Below are positions 32,456-39,095 of a stretch of DNA of 64,000 nt, piece by piece. The stretch lies in the NCBI GenBank assembly GCA_030750765.1, contig JASMHM010000002.1:124001-188000 (forward strand), given 5' to 3'. The notes under the pieces were generated by a model that was given only the letters and a program-made list of their open reading frames with translations, was not told the origin of the DNA and made no database searches. This DNA is from Candidatus Woesearchaeota archaeon (GTDB lineage Archaea; Nanobdellota; Nanobdellia; Woesearchaeales; ARS49). The position numbers were made by a program, and so were the translations under genes. Every line of letters begins with the position of its first letter. Position 1 is the first letter of the stretch.

Positions 32456-32850
32456 TCTAAAATCCTCCATTTAGTATTCTTGGCAAGATGTTCTAACACT
32501 TCAGCGCGCTTGTCGCCTTCGGTTTCTCCATCGGTGTACGGTACCCTAATTGTTGCCTTTTGATAGCCCGCATCTTCTAATTTAGCCACAGCGTCATCTT
32601 GCGCAGTAACGTGGAATTCCCCGTTAGCCTTCACAAACGCGACCATTCCCTTGTTGTAGTCATACTTACCTATGATGCCCTGCCCATCGTGGTTGGCTTC
32701 TACTTTCTTCGGAACGGCATACGCAGTACCTGGTGTCTCTATACAATCTCCTGCAAGACAGACAGTTTCTAACTCAACATCCTGGACTTCCGGAACCCCT
32801 ATGTTGCGGTCCCTTATCCCTGGGTTGTAAAATAGTAATCGTGTTTTCAT
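32452..32850 (-). CDS. Unknown protein, tandem paralogue 1
   Basis: 132 residues. Paralogue of the following gene: VELETVCLAGDCIETPGTAY, IIGKYDYNKGMVAFVKANGE, FHVTAQ and VPYTDGETEG...EVLEH. Its SD region GGAGGATTTTCGAATG is nearly identical to that of paralogue 2 (GGAGGATTTTAGAATG), so the duplication included the ribosome site. The stop overlaps the next start by 4 nt. Function unknown. Confidence 0.7.
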   Translation of the reverse strand: MKTRLLFYNPGIRDRNIGVPEVQDVELETVCLAGDCIETPGTAYAVPKKVEANHDGQGIIGKYDYNKGMVAFVKANGEFHVTAQDDAVAKLEDAGYQKATIRVPYTDGETEGDKRAEVLEHLAKNTKWRILE

Positions 32851-32877
32851 TCGAAAATCCTCCTTTTAGTATAAAGG

Positions 32878-32896
32878 GAGGCAGGGTTGCTGCCTC
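32878..32896 (-). terminator. Hairpin between SD-cassette genes
   Basis: Minus strand GAGGCAG-CAACC-CTGCCTC, a 7-bp stem followed by CCTTTAT. It sits between the 32899-33225 gene and the SD of paralogue 1, so it could be a partial terminator or a processing/stability element. Confidence 0.5.
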
Positions 32897-32898
32897 GC

Positions 32899-33225
32899 CT
32901 ATTGTTGGTACTCCTTCAAAGCCTGCTCCTTCTGGTACTGGTGCTCTTTTTTCTCCTGAATTTCCAGGTCTATGTTATGATTGATCCAATTGACCATTCC
33001 ACACAGATACACAACAGTACAAGTACTAAACCCTACAGGAAAGTTGTACTTCTGCATCTCATCAGGAACTAATTCAGCGTATTGCTGTATGATGACTCCT
33101 AACGTGATAGGTAACGCGTTAGCCAACGCAAAAGTACCCATGTTTCCCACAAAGTCGTTGAACTTTTGATAGAGTCCTCTCGGCTCAAAGTCTTCCAATG
33201 TTTCGTCTATGTTTTGATTGTTCAT
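32899..33225 (-). CDS. Small membrane protein of unknown function
   Basis: 108 residues from the ATG at 33225, preceded by a strong SD (AGGTGA, 5 nt). Two hydrophobic segments (about 30-50 FALANALPITLGVIIQQYA and 68-85 FSTCTVVYLCGMVNWI) are flanked by a charged, Gln/Glu-rich tail (EIQEKKEHQYQKEQALKEYQ). Other starts 6-9 nt upstream are possible. Hairpins flank the gene on both sides. Size and layout suggest a holin-like or accessory membrane protein, but this is only an impression. Confidence 0.6.
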   Translation of the reverse strand: MNNQNIDETLEDFEPRGLYQKFNDFVGNMGTFALANALPITLGVIIQQYAELVPDEMQKYNFPVGFSTCTVVYLCGMVNWINHNIDLEIQEKKEHQYQKEQALKEYQQ

Positions 33226-33245
33226 CTTCATCACCTAAAGAAAGA

Positions 33246-33261
33246 GGGGCTTGGAAGCCCC
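33246..33261 (-). terminator. Hairpin terminator between SD-cassette genes
   Basis: GGGGCT-TCCA-AGCCCC on the minus strand, followed by TCTTTCTTT. It lies just before the SD of the 32899-33225 gene and after the 33293-33469 gene. Confidence 0.55.
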
Positions 33262-33292
33262 ATAGATCCTTAGTTTATACAATATATATTTA

Positions 33293-33469
33293 CTATTCCT
33301 GTAAGCACTGTTCAAGATACCGTTCGTACATTTGATCGATTTCTTTGTCGCGTTGCAGTCTGCAGTCCATCTGTCGTTGATAGATTTGGCGTTCTTGCCG
33401 TTTATACTCGACAAAGTGCAGCACGTTGTCTACTAAGTCATACAGTTTTTGCACTCGTTGGTTTACCAT
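33293..33469 (-). CDS. Small charged coiled-coil protein
   Basis: 58 residues from the ATG at 33469, which follows AGGTGAGCAAA (SD). The sequence is one long amphipathic helix rich in Gln, Arg, Glu and Tyr (RVQKLYDLVDNVLHFVEYKR, then RQMDCRLQRDKEIDQMYERY). The longer frame to 33595 runs through the promoter and into the opposite gene and is unlikely. A TTAAATATATATTATA stretch upstream provides the TATA box. First gene of the SD cassette. Function unknown. Confidence 0.55.
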   Translation of the reverse strand: MVNQRVQKLYDLVDNVLHFVEYKRQERQIYQRQMDCRLQRDKEIDQMYERYLEQCLQE

Positions 33470-33550
33470 TTTGCTCACCTCAAGGATAGGAAGGGTTAGA
33501 GAGCCATATACTGTCTGTTCATATAATATATATTTAAGAAAGATTTTTAT

Positions 33551-33562
33551 ACTCTTAAGAGT
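33551..33562. promoter_or_regulatory. 12-bp palindrome at the AbrB-PhoU gene start
   Basis: ACTCTTAAGAGT is perfectly self-complementary and lies between the TATA box (TTTTTATA, 33543-33550) and the ATG at 33575. It is a candidate autoregulatory site for the AbrB domain encoded just downstream. Confidence 0.4.
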
Positions 33563-33574
33563 AAAAACCATAAA

Positions 33575-34429
33575 ATGGCAAGAAAACTCGTCCAACTAGG
33601 GCCCACCAGTCTCGCTATGACCCTACCTAAAAAATGGGTGGACCGCTTCAACCTTTCCTCAGGAGATGAGGTCACTGTTGAAGAAAAGGATACTTGGTTG
33701 GTGGTGAGCACAGAAGCAAAGACAAGCACGGAAACTACCGTCTTTGACTTTGAAGGATTGAAAAATAAAGCGATGAACCTATTGCTCAGCGCAGCCTACA
33801 AACAGGGGCTCACAGACATAACCTTGATCAATCTTACCAAAACACAAAAGAAGGACGTGCAACATGCACTATCCTCCTACATAGGGTTAGAAAAACTGGA
33901 CACCGGACCGTCGAGTATGCGCTTGGTGGATGTAAGCAGGCCCGCAGAAGAACTCATAGACAAGGCCCAGCAACAGATGATGTGGAAGCTATTGAATATG
34001 TTTGATGAGACCATCAATGGCATGAAACCTGACGATTTGCACCAGCTAGACATGGAAGTTAATCGATTGAGTTGGTTTCTGCAGCGTTCCATAGCCGTTT
34101 TTTACGCAAGAAGTCAAGAATTGTTCATGATGTTTGAGGAAGCAGGCATTCTTGAAGCGTTGGGCGACACACTCAAGACCTACAACAGGAATGTAAAAAC
34201 AAAGCCAAAAGCGCATAAAGTGCTGCTAGGAGAACTCAAGAAAGCAGTTGAGGACTTGCAAGCGTTCCGTTCCAAGCCAAGCATGGAGCGGATGCTGTCC
34301 ACAAGAGACAGCATCAAGAAAATTAAGTTAAAGGTGAGAGGCCATCCCCTTGCACAGATTGCGCAGACAGTGGATGACCTCCTCGAGTCAGTGGTTGCGT
34401 TGAAGATTACCGAGCTAAGTTCTGCTTGA
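33575..34429 (+). CDS. AbrB-PhoU domain regulator
   Basis: 284 residues. Residues 1-45 are an AbrB/SpoVT swapped hairpin (RKLVQLGPTSLAMTLPKKWV, then FNLSSGDEVTVEE). The rest is a helical PhoU-type domain (AEELIDKAQQQMMWKLLNMF; MEVNRLSWFLQRSIAVFYAR). Such archaeal proteins are regarded as phosphate-uptake regulators or metal-linked transcription factors. No pst genes are in the window, so its target is unknown. Confidence 0.85.
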   Translation: MARKLVQLGPTSLAMTLPKKWVDRFNLSSGDEVTVEEKDTWLVVSTEAKTSTETTVFDFEGLKNKAMNLLLSAAYKQGLTDITLINLTKTQKKDVQHALSSYIGLEKLDTGPSSMRLVDVSRPAEELIDKAQQQMMWKLLNMFDETINGMKPDDLHQLDMEVNRLSWFLQRSIAVFYARSQELFMMFEEAGILEALGDTLKTYNRNVKTKPKAHKVLLGELKKAVEDLQAFRSKPSMERMLSTRDSIKKIKLKVRGHPLAQIAQTVDDLLESVVALKITELSSA

Positions 34430-34466
34430 TCTTCTTCTGTCTTGCGACAAGATCGAAATGGATCTC

Positions 34467-34895
34467 TTACAATTCCAGCCTATAACACACTTCCTCAGGT
34501 CCTTCTAGATCTTCATTGATCCAGGCAATCTCTACCTTTGTACCCTCAACCTTCATGCCCACCTTGTTGTAGCCCCACAAGTCCTTGCGGTCCTCGCTTT
34601 GGTCGCGCTGGTGGCGCGTGATGATCTTAAGACTATTACATTCTGTGAAGTCCTTCTCACCTAGCTTTCTGTGGTAGACGGCCACCCAGTCAGTCCACTC
34701 TACACCGTGACGTTGGAATTTGTGGTAGTGCTGGTGCCAGCGTGCTCCAACAATGTCATGCTCGTCTGTGCGTACGTAGCAGACATCTTGGACCACTGCC
34801 CTGCTTTTCTCTACTGTGTCTCCCCACTCTTGCGGTTGTAGAAGCGGTTCTATTCCTTCTGCGAGTATGCAGATTTTCTTCATTTTTTCGTCCAT
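34467..34895 (-). CDS. Protein of unknown function
   Basis: 142 residues, rich in Trp, His and charged residues (GARWHQHYHKFQRHGVEWTD, VAVYHRKLGEKDF). No membrane segment. A GGAGAT ribosome site precedes the ATG, partly inside a CTAGAG-GGGA-CTCTAG hairpin that could modulate translation. A TATA candidate (GCGTATATATTTG) lies about 75 nt upstream. No family recognised. Confidence 0.6.
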   Translation of the reverse strand: MDEKMKKICILAEGIEPLLQPQEWGDTVEKSRAVVQDVCYVRTDEHDIVGARWHQHYHKFQRHGVEWTDWVAVYHRKLGEKDFTECNSLKIITRHQRDQSEDRKDLWGYNKVGMKVEGTKVEIAWINEDLEGPEEVCYRLEL

Positions 34896-35149
34896 TGTTA
34901 TCTCCTAGAGTCCCCTCTAGAAGAATACAAAAGGAAACAACACCCATAACGGTTAGTATGAACAAATATATACGCAAAACACGAACAAAACGTGTGACCT
35001 CCTTCCTGGACTAAAGTCCGGGGCTTCCAGGAAACATCTGGAACAGTTCCTGCTTCATAGACTGACTTGCCCCGAAGGGTAGAGGTCCGGTCTCCACAGG
35101 CGTGAATTCGGGCAAGTCCTGCCCTACTAAAATAATAAGTATCTACGTA

Positions 35150-35269
35150 ATGTTTTTGGGAGCAATTTCAGCATTCCTGTTTATCCTAGTTTTTTTGCCA
35201 TTGGATTCATTCTCGGTTAATATCTCACATCTTCCATCACCTCTAAACACCGTAAGCGTTACTCCCTAA
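35150..35269 (+). CDS. Possible small hydrophobic peptide
   Basis: 39 codons starting MFLGAISAFLFILVFLPLDS, one membrane-type helix followed by a short polar tail. It lies between the hairpins of the IS-like stretch. No clear SD or TATA at the right distance, so it may be chance. Confidence 0.25.
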   Translation: MFLGAISAFLFILVFLPLDSFSVNISHLPSPLNTVSVTP

Positions 35270-35319
35270 TAAGCGCTACGCGACCATGTCCAGTGTCCAG
35301 CGGTTATCGACGAGAAAAA

Positions 35320-35334
35320 CCGGAAATATTCCGG
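35320..35334. repeat. CCGGAA-N3-TTCCGG hairpin, copy 1
   Basis: Perfect 6-bp stem with a 3-nt loop. The same stem occurs at 38674-38688 with another loop. Both copies lie upstream of TATA boxes. Confidence 0.5.
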
Positions 35335-35469
35335 AAATCGCGATTCATCCCACGCACTAAAGTGCGGAGATTTCTCACTTAGAAAGGCTTAAATACTCAC
35401 CACTTGTCTTAGCCGTATGCGAGTTGATTGTCTTCATTGAGGCTCAAAAACTTCTTCTAACTAGACCAT

Positions 35470-35541
35470 GGTGGCTGTGGCGTAATGGTAGCGTAGAGGC
35501 TTGTGGAGCCTCTGGCCCGGGTTCGATTCCCGGCAGCCGCC
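35470..35541 (+). tRNA. tRNA-His (GTG)
   Basis: Cloverleaf with anticodon loop CTTGTGGA on a GAGGC/GCCTC stem and T-arm GGGTTCGATTCCC. The acceptor stem pairs GGTGGCTG with CAGCCGCC, including the extra G(-1):C73 pair that marks tRNA-His. CCA is not encoded. A TATA-like GGCTTAAATACTC lies about 75 nt upstream. hisS starts 13 nt after the 3' end. Confidence 0.93.
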
Positions 35542-35554
35542 CTCGAGGTGCACA

Positions 35555-36799
35555 ATGCCCAAAGGAATGAAGGATTATTATCCAGAGGAAAAAGCAGTAC
35601 GCGAAAAGATGTACGCGACCTTCAAAGCCAGGGCTAAGGCCTACGGATTCCAAGAGGTAGAGATGCCAGTCATGGAAACCATAGAGAATCTTACTGCAAA
35701 AAGCGGGCCAGACAAGAAATCCCAAATATTTGTGCTAGAGAAAAGAAGCAACGAACAGCTAGGGTTGAGATTTGATCTAACCATACCCATGACAAGATTG
35801 TTTGTGGCCAAGCAAAAAGAATTGCCCAAACCCGTAAAATGGTTCTGCGTAGACAAGAACTGGAGGTATGAAGCTCCACAAAAAGGAAGATTAAGAGAGT
35901 TCTACCAGTTTGGCGTAGAAGTGTTTGGTTCAGAAAGTCCACGAGTGGACGCAGAAGTGATCAATCTGGTTATTGATTGCATGCAAGCCTTTGGCATAAC
36001 AGAAAAAGACGTTGTCATGAAAGTCAACAGCAGAAAATTGTTAGAAGGGTTGTTGCAAGCATTTGTTCCTCCAAAGAAAATGGTGGAAGTCATAAGAGCT
36101 ATAGACCAAGCAGAGGGTAAAGAAGAAGGCACGCTCAAACAAGCACTCAAAGATATTGGGGTAGAGAATGATGAGATCATCAAACTAGCAAGCATCAAAG
36201 GAACCATGCAAGAAGTTGCATCCCAAATAGAAAATTGTGACATTACTGAAGAAGGAAAGGAAGAGTTAGAAAAAATGAAGCAAGCCTGTGCTTTGATACC
36301 CAAAGAATGGGTAGAAGTCAATCTAGGCCTTGCAAGAGGACTAGACTACTACACCGGCATCGTCTTCGAAGCGTTTGACAAAGCAGGAGACCTACGAGCG
36401 CTAGCAGGAGGCGGCAGGTATGATGCCCTAACCACCTTACTAGGAGGCGAAGACACTCCAGCTACCGGATTTGGGTTTGGCATACTACCATTTAGCATTT
36501 ACTTAGAAGAAAAAGGATTACTACCAAACACCGGCTTTGTCATCGAATACTTTGTAGCACCAGTAGACGAAGCAGTCGTTCCCGAAGCATTCAGAATAGC
36601 AGAAAAACTACGCAAAAAGTTCAACGTGGAAGTGGATCTCTCTGGAAGGAAGCTCGGCAAACAGTTTGAATATGCTGCAAGCATCGGTGCTAAAAAGATC
36701 ATCGTTGTAGGCAGCAGAGATCTTGAGAAAGGTTTAGTCACAGTAAGAGATCTTGCCAAAGGCAAGGAAGAACAAGTCAAGGTTGACGACCTAGGATAG
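35555..36799 (+). CDS. hisS: Histidyl-tRNA synthetase
   Basis: 414 residues from the ATG at 35555; the frame is open 18 codons into the tRNA gene, but MPKGMKDYYPEE is the usual HisRS start. Class II motif 2 region (KWFCVDKNWRYEAPQKGRLR EF split), the His-A loop LARGLDYYTGIVFEA and AGGGRYDALTTLLGG are intact, followed by the anticodon-binding domain (VEVDLSGRKLGKQFEYAASI). Charges tRNA-His, encoded directly upstream on what must be the same primary transcript. Confidence 0.94.
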   Translation: MPKGMKDYYPEEKAVREKMYATFKARAKAYGFQEVEMPVMETIENLTAKSGPDKKSQIFVLEKRSNEQLGLRFDLTIPMTRLFVAKQKELPKPVKWFCVDKNWRYEAPQKGRLREFYQFGVEVFGSESPRVDAEVINLVIDCMQAFGITEKDVVMKVNSRKLLEGLLQAFVPPKKMVEVIRAIDQAEGKEEGTLKQALKDIGVENDEIIKLASIKGTMQEVASQIENCDITEEGKEELEKMKQACALIPKEWVEVNLGLARGLDYYTGIVFEAFDKAGDLRALAGGGRYDALTTLLGGEDTPATGFGFGILPFSIYLEEKGLLPNTGFVIEYFVAPVDEAVVPEAFRIAEKLRKKFNVEVDLSGRKLGKQFEYAASIGAKKIIVVGSRDLEKGLVTVRDLAKGKEEQVKVDDLG

Positions 36800-36834
36800 T
36801 ACAATTTTATAAGGCATCCAAGACCAAAACGTCC

Positions 36835-37413
36835 ATGCGAGTATATTTCGGATCACTCATACGACCTACAGAGCAGGGAGACCAAGCCGCGGTAATTACC
36901 GAAGTAGACGGAGAACGCAAATTCTACAGGGAAGAGCCTGGCAGCGATGATTTTATTCGCCTTACCGAGATATACGACGATAAAGAACCAGTCATACGCG
37001 TGTACACAGGTGTAAGACGCGGAATGCTAGAACATATTGGCCAAAAAAGATCCACCTGGCAACCTGACCAAGCACCCACCATGAAGGCAATTGACGCCTT
37101 GGTTTCTGCTAGCACTCCCCCTCCAACGTTCGTGGGAGGCCACATTAAGGACGAATATCGCGGAGATCACACCTTACTCGTGTTTGAAGCAGGAACTCAG
37201 TATGCAATCATCCACGGCCCACAAGGAGGCGGGCTAGTACGCGGTGCAAGCTTTGCAAGATCCGACATGGTCCGCGCTTACCTGGGTGTTGATGCATCCA
37301 AAGTAGAAGGATTCTCAGGTGTTTTCCCAGTAGCCAGAATGTCGCTGACCGCCTTGGATGGCGAACTTGTTAACCCCTCCTTTGAAAAAAGGATTCCTGC
37401 TGATCTAGCCTAA
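36835..37413 (+). CDS. Protein of unknown function
   Basis: 192 residues, no membrane segment, alternating beta strands (RVYFGSLIRPTEQGDQAAVI, THTLLVFEAGTQYAIIHGPQ-type). The glycine-rich IIHGPQGGGLVRGASFARSD could be a ligand-binding loop. I compared it with archaeal IMP cyclohydrolase PurO and found no convincing match. TATA TTTTATAAGG about 25-30 nt before the ATG, hence leaderless. Confidence 0.6.
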   Translation: MRVYFGSLIRPTEQGDQAAVITEVDGERKFYREEPGSDDFIRLTEIYDDKEPVIRVYTGVRRGMLEHIGQKRSTWQPDQAPTMKAIDALVSASTPPPTFVGGHIKDEYRGDHTLLVFEAGTQYAIIHGPQGGGLVRGASFARSDMVRAYLGVDASKVEGFSGVFPVARMSLTALDGELVNPSFEKRIPADLA

Positions 37414-37480
37414 CCAAACTCTTTTTCCACAAACGAGTTTTTCCCAAAATGTTTATTAACGATGCTCTATTTCTGGTCGC

Positions 37481-37918
37481 ATGCGGGATGAACCAGAGCA
37501 CGAGGTCTTTGGAAGGGATATTGCTTTTGAGGATATTAGGGAAATCAAAAGGGTCTTCCAGCCTTCAATGTTGAACTCTTCAAGCTTCTTTAATCCTGCC
37601 CCCATGAGAGAAGCGGTCCGCGAACTTTGTGGATGGGGCTCACAAAAGATTTGGGTTTATTTTAGAAATATGGGCATTAATATTGAATCCAAAGACAGAA
37701 AGGAAAATTGGTGGGATACCTTTAAAGACTTCTCAGGGAGAGTGCAACATTTTCCAGCAGGTTCTGAGTTGGAGTATTGGTATGGGCCGTCTGGAAACGC
37801 ATCTTCCTCTCCTGAATTCAACGAAGACAGTCCCCCATATCAGGCGTTTGTAAGACTGTTTGACAAGGCTATCCAAGGATTTTCGTGTTTTGTGTCAATG
37901 ACGATCCGAACACCGTGA
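37481..37918 (+). CDS. N-terminal part of a frameshifted protein of unknown function
   Basis: 145 residues. Leaderless (GTTTATTAAC about 28 nt upstream). The frame is smooth to DKAIQGF (about 37880), after which it runs SCFVSMTIRTP and stops. One extra T in the TTTT run at 37880-37883 would continue it as FVFCVNDDPNTVNFSS into the next frame. No family recognised; the protein is rich in Phe, Trp and Asn. Confidence 0.55.
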   Translation: MRDEPEHEVFGRDIAFEDIREIKRVFQPSMLNSSSFFNPAPMREAVRELCGWGSQKIWVYFRNMGINIESKDRKENWWDTFKDFSGRVQHFPAGSELEYWYGPSGNASSSPEFNEDSPPYQAFVRLFDKAIQGFSCFVSMTIRTP

Positions 37919-38268
37919 ATTTTTCTTCTATAAGAAACAATTATGAAACTGTGAAACCAGGAGAACCATTTTTTCATGACAACAAAACTTTGTGGGTAGG
38001 AGATTCAGATGTTTTTGTGGATTCTGCTAGAATATTTCACCAGGCAGTGGATAGAATGGGAAGAACTGACTACGGTGTTGATAAACCCAAAGATTGGGGA
38101 GTGCAAAGAAGAGAGGTCAGGATTGTTTGCCCACATAGAGGCGCCCTAGTAGGAAGCTTGTATGGAACCGACAGTGTGACCTTTATGGTCGATAATTCTT
38201 CCATGGAAGAGATGGTCCGCAAACAGACAGAAAGAAGAGCCCACATTAGAAGTATTCGTTCTGCGTAG
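37885..38268 (+). CDS. C-terminal part of the same frameshifted protein
   Basis: 127 residues from a start inside the overlap, lacking its own promoter or SD. It reads FCVNDDPNTVNFSSIRNNYE..., then TLWVGDSDVFVDSARIFHQA and a basic end. Joined to the preceding frame it would give a protein of about 262 residues. The shared stretch and absence of a start signal argue for one gene. Confidence 0.5.
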   Translation: MFCVNDDPNTVNFSSIRNNYETVKPGEPFFHDNKTLWVGDSDVFVDSARIFHQAVDRMGRTDYGVDKPKDWGVQRREVRIVCPHRGALVGSLYGTDSVTFMVDNSSMEEMVRKQTERRAHIRSIRSA

Positions 38269-38379
38269 TAATCAGCATCCCGCAAAAGAAGCAGTTCTTA
38301 GTCTCGAGAGTTTCTAGTTAAAAAATTAGATGTTGTTTAGTGGGGTTTTAAAGTAATCCCTCAATTGCAGTTAGAGAAA

Positions 38380-38652
38380 ATGAAGGATATTAGCCAGCCC
38401 GTGGAACATTTAGAATCATTGGCACAACAGTTTGAGTTACCTGGTGGTAAAGAGGCCCTCACATCTGCTGTACAATACATGCAAGATCTGATGGGCGTGC
38501 AAGGTAATTTTACTAGATACTCTATTTCTGTTGAGCACGATGATAACGGATTAAGCGCCATGTCAATGCAGATCTTCTTCATGACGGACTCACCTGATGG
38601 CGAGGGCCAGACTGAGGATTCTGTGCATCAGAACGTTTACAAAAGAGAGTAA
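38380..38652 (+). CDS. Small acidic protein of unknown function
   Basis: 90 residues from the ATG at 38380; a TTG 15 nt upstream is less likely. GTTTTAAAG at about 38345-38353 gives a leaderless start. Features: a helix ESLAQQFELPGGKEALTSAV, then strands with acidic loops (SVEHDDNGLSAMSMQIFF). No family recognised. Confidence 0.55.
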   Translation: MKDISQPVEHLESLAQQFELPGGKEALTSAVQYMQDLMGVQGNFTRYSISVEHDDNGLSAMSMQIFFMTDSPDGEGQTEDSVHQNVYKRE

Positions 38653-38673
38653 ACAATCAAGTGATTATTTACT

Positions 38674-38688
38674 CCGGAAATCTTCCGG
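38674..38688. repeat. CCGGAA-N3-TTCCGG hairpin, copy 2
   Basis: Perfect 6-bp stem with loop ATC, about 15-20 nt upstream of the TATA box CATATAAAG that serves the 38734 gene. Same stem as at 35320-35334. Confidence 0.5.
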
Positions 38689-38733
38689 ATGAAATGCGCA
38701 ACGCATATAAAGGGTAAAACCAAGAAGACATGT

Positions 38734-39030
38734 ATGGAACATCGTGAAAGCATGTGGCACTACACCTTCTATTTTTCATTAGGCGTGCTAGCAGTGTGGA
38801 CTATCTTGAAGGTAGTAGGCGTCATTAACTCTCCCGCATGGCTGGAGACAGGGATTCCTGCCGCAGGGGTCATCCTGGCAGGACTCTCCATGTACCAAAA
38901 TCTCTTGGACAAAATGCACGGTAACGAATTCAAAATTCTGGCAGTAAAACTACAGTTGGAACGACTGTCCCTCGATCATGTCAAGCTCAGGAATTACTGC
39001 CAAAAGGGTTTCAGCAGTTTGAAAAGATAG
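38734..39030 (+). CDS. Small membrane protein with two helices
   Basis: 98 residues from the ATG at 38734, about 27 nt after a CATATAAAGG TATA box; the longer frame includes the promoter. Two hydrophobic segments (YTFYFSLGVLAVWTILKVVG and GIPAAGVILAGLSMYQ) with a basic C-terminal tail. Function unknown. Confidence 0.65.
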   Translation: MEHRESMWHYTFYFSLGVLAVWTILKVVGVINSPAWLETGIPAAGVILAGLSMYQNLLDKMHGNEFKILAVKLQLERLSLDHVKLRNYCQKGFSSLKR

Positions 39031-39066
39031 TCACTTCTTGAACTCTTCATAAAGAAAAGAAAAATA

Positions 39067-39080
39067 GAGGCTTAAGCCTC
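39067..39080 (-). terminator. Terminator hairpin between convergent genes (ftsZ side)
   Basis: GAGGCTTAAGCCTC is a perfect palindrome; on the minus strand it is followed by TATTTTTCTTTTC, so it would end ftsZ transcripts. It lies 16 nt after the ftsZ stop codon. Confidence 0.65.
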
Positions 39081-39095
39081 GTATGGGTGGTGTCA

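Larger units (their letters stand above)
34990..35385. mobile_element. Hairpin-rich non-coding stretch resembling an IS200/IS605-type end or remnant
   Basis: Nested hairpins: TTCCTGG/CCAGGAA (35003-35033) enclosing GGACT-AA-AGTCC; a long stem CTTGCCCCGAA/TTCGGGCAAG (35066-35116); CCGGAA-ATA-TTCCGG (35320-35334); and GCACT-AA-AGTGC (35354-35365) in a context ATTCATCCCAC...GGAGATTTCTCAC. Two ACTAAAGT palindromes followed by G-rich strands resemble the imperfect terminal hairpins of IS200/IS605 elements, and the middle part recalls the RNA-coding end near tnpB. No tnpA or tnpB is present, so it would be a remnant or a small non-autonomous element. It could instead be a structured ncRNA. Confidence 0.35.

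Noticed and set aside
34990-35385. RNase P RNA or SRP RNA in the structured gap
   Set aside because: I could not find the conserved core elements of either RNA; the palindromes fit an insertion-sequence end better.
36835-37413. Archaeal IMP cyclohydrolase PurO
   Set aside because: Length is similar, but the characteristic N-terminal Y-x-G-R and S-S-R-S-F-P-N-R motifs are absent.
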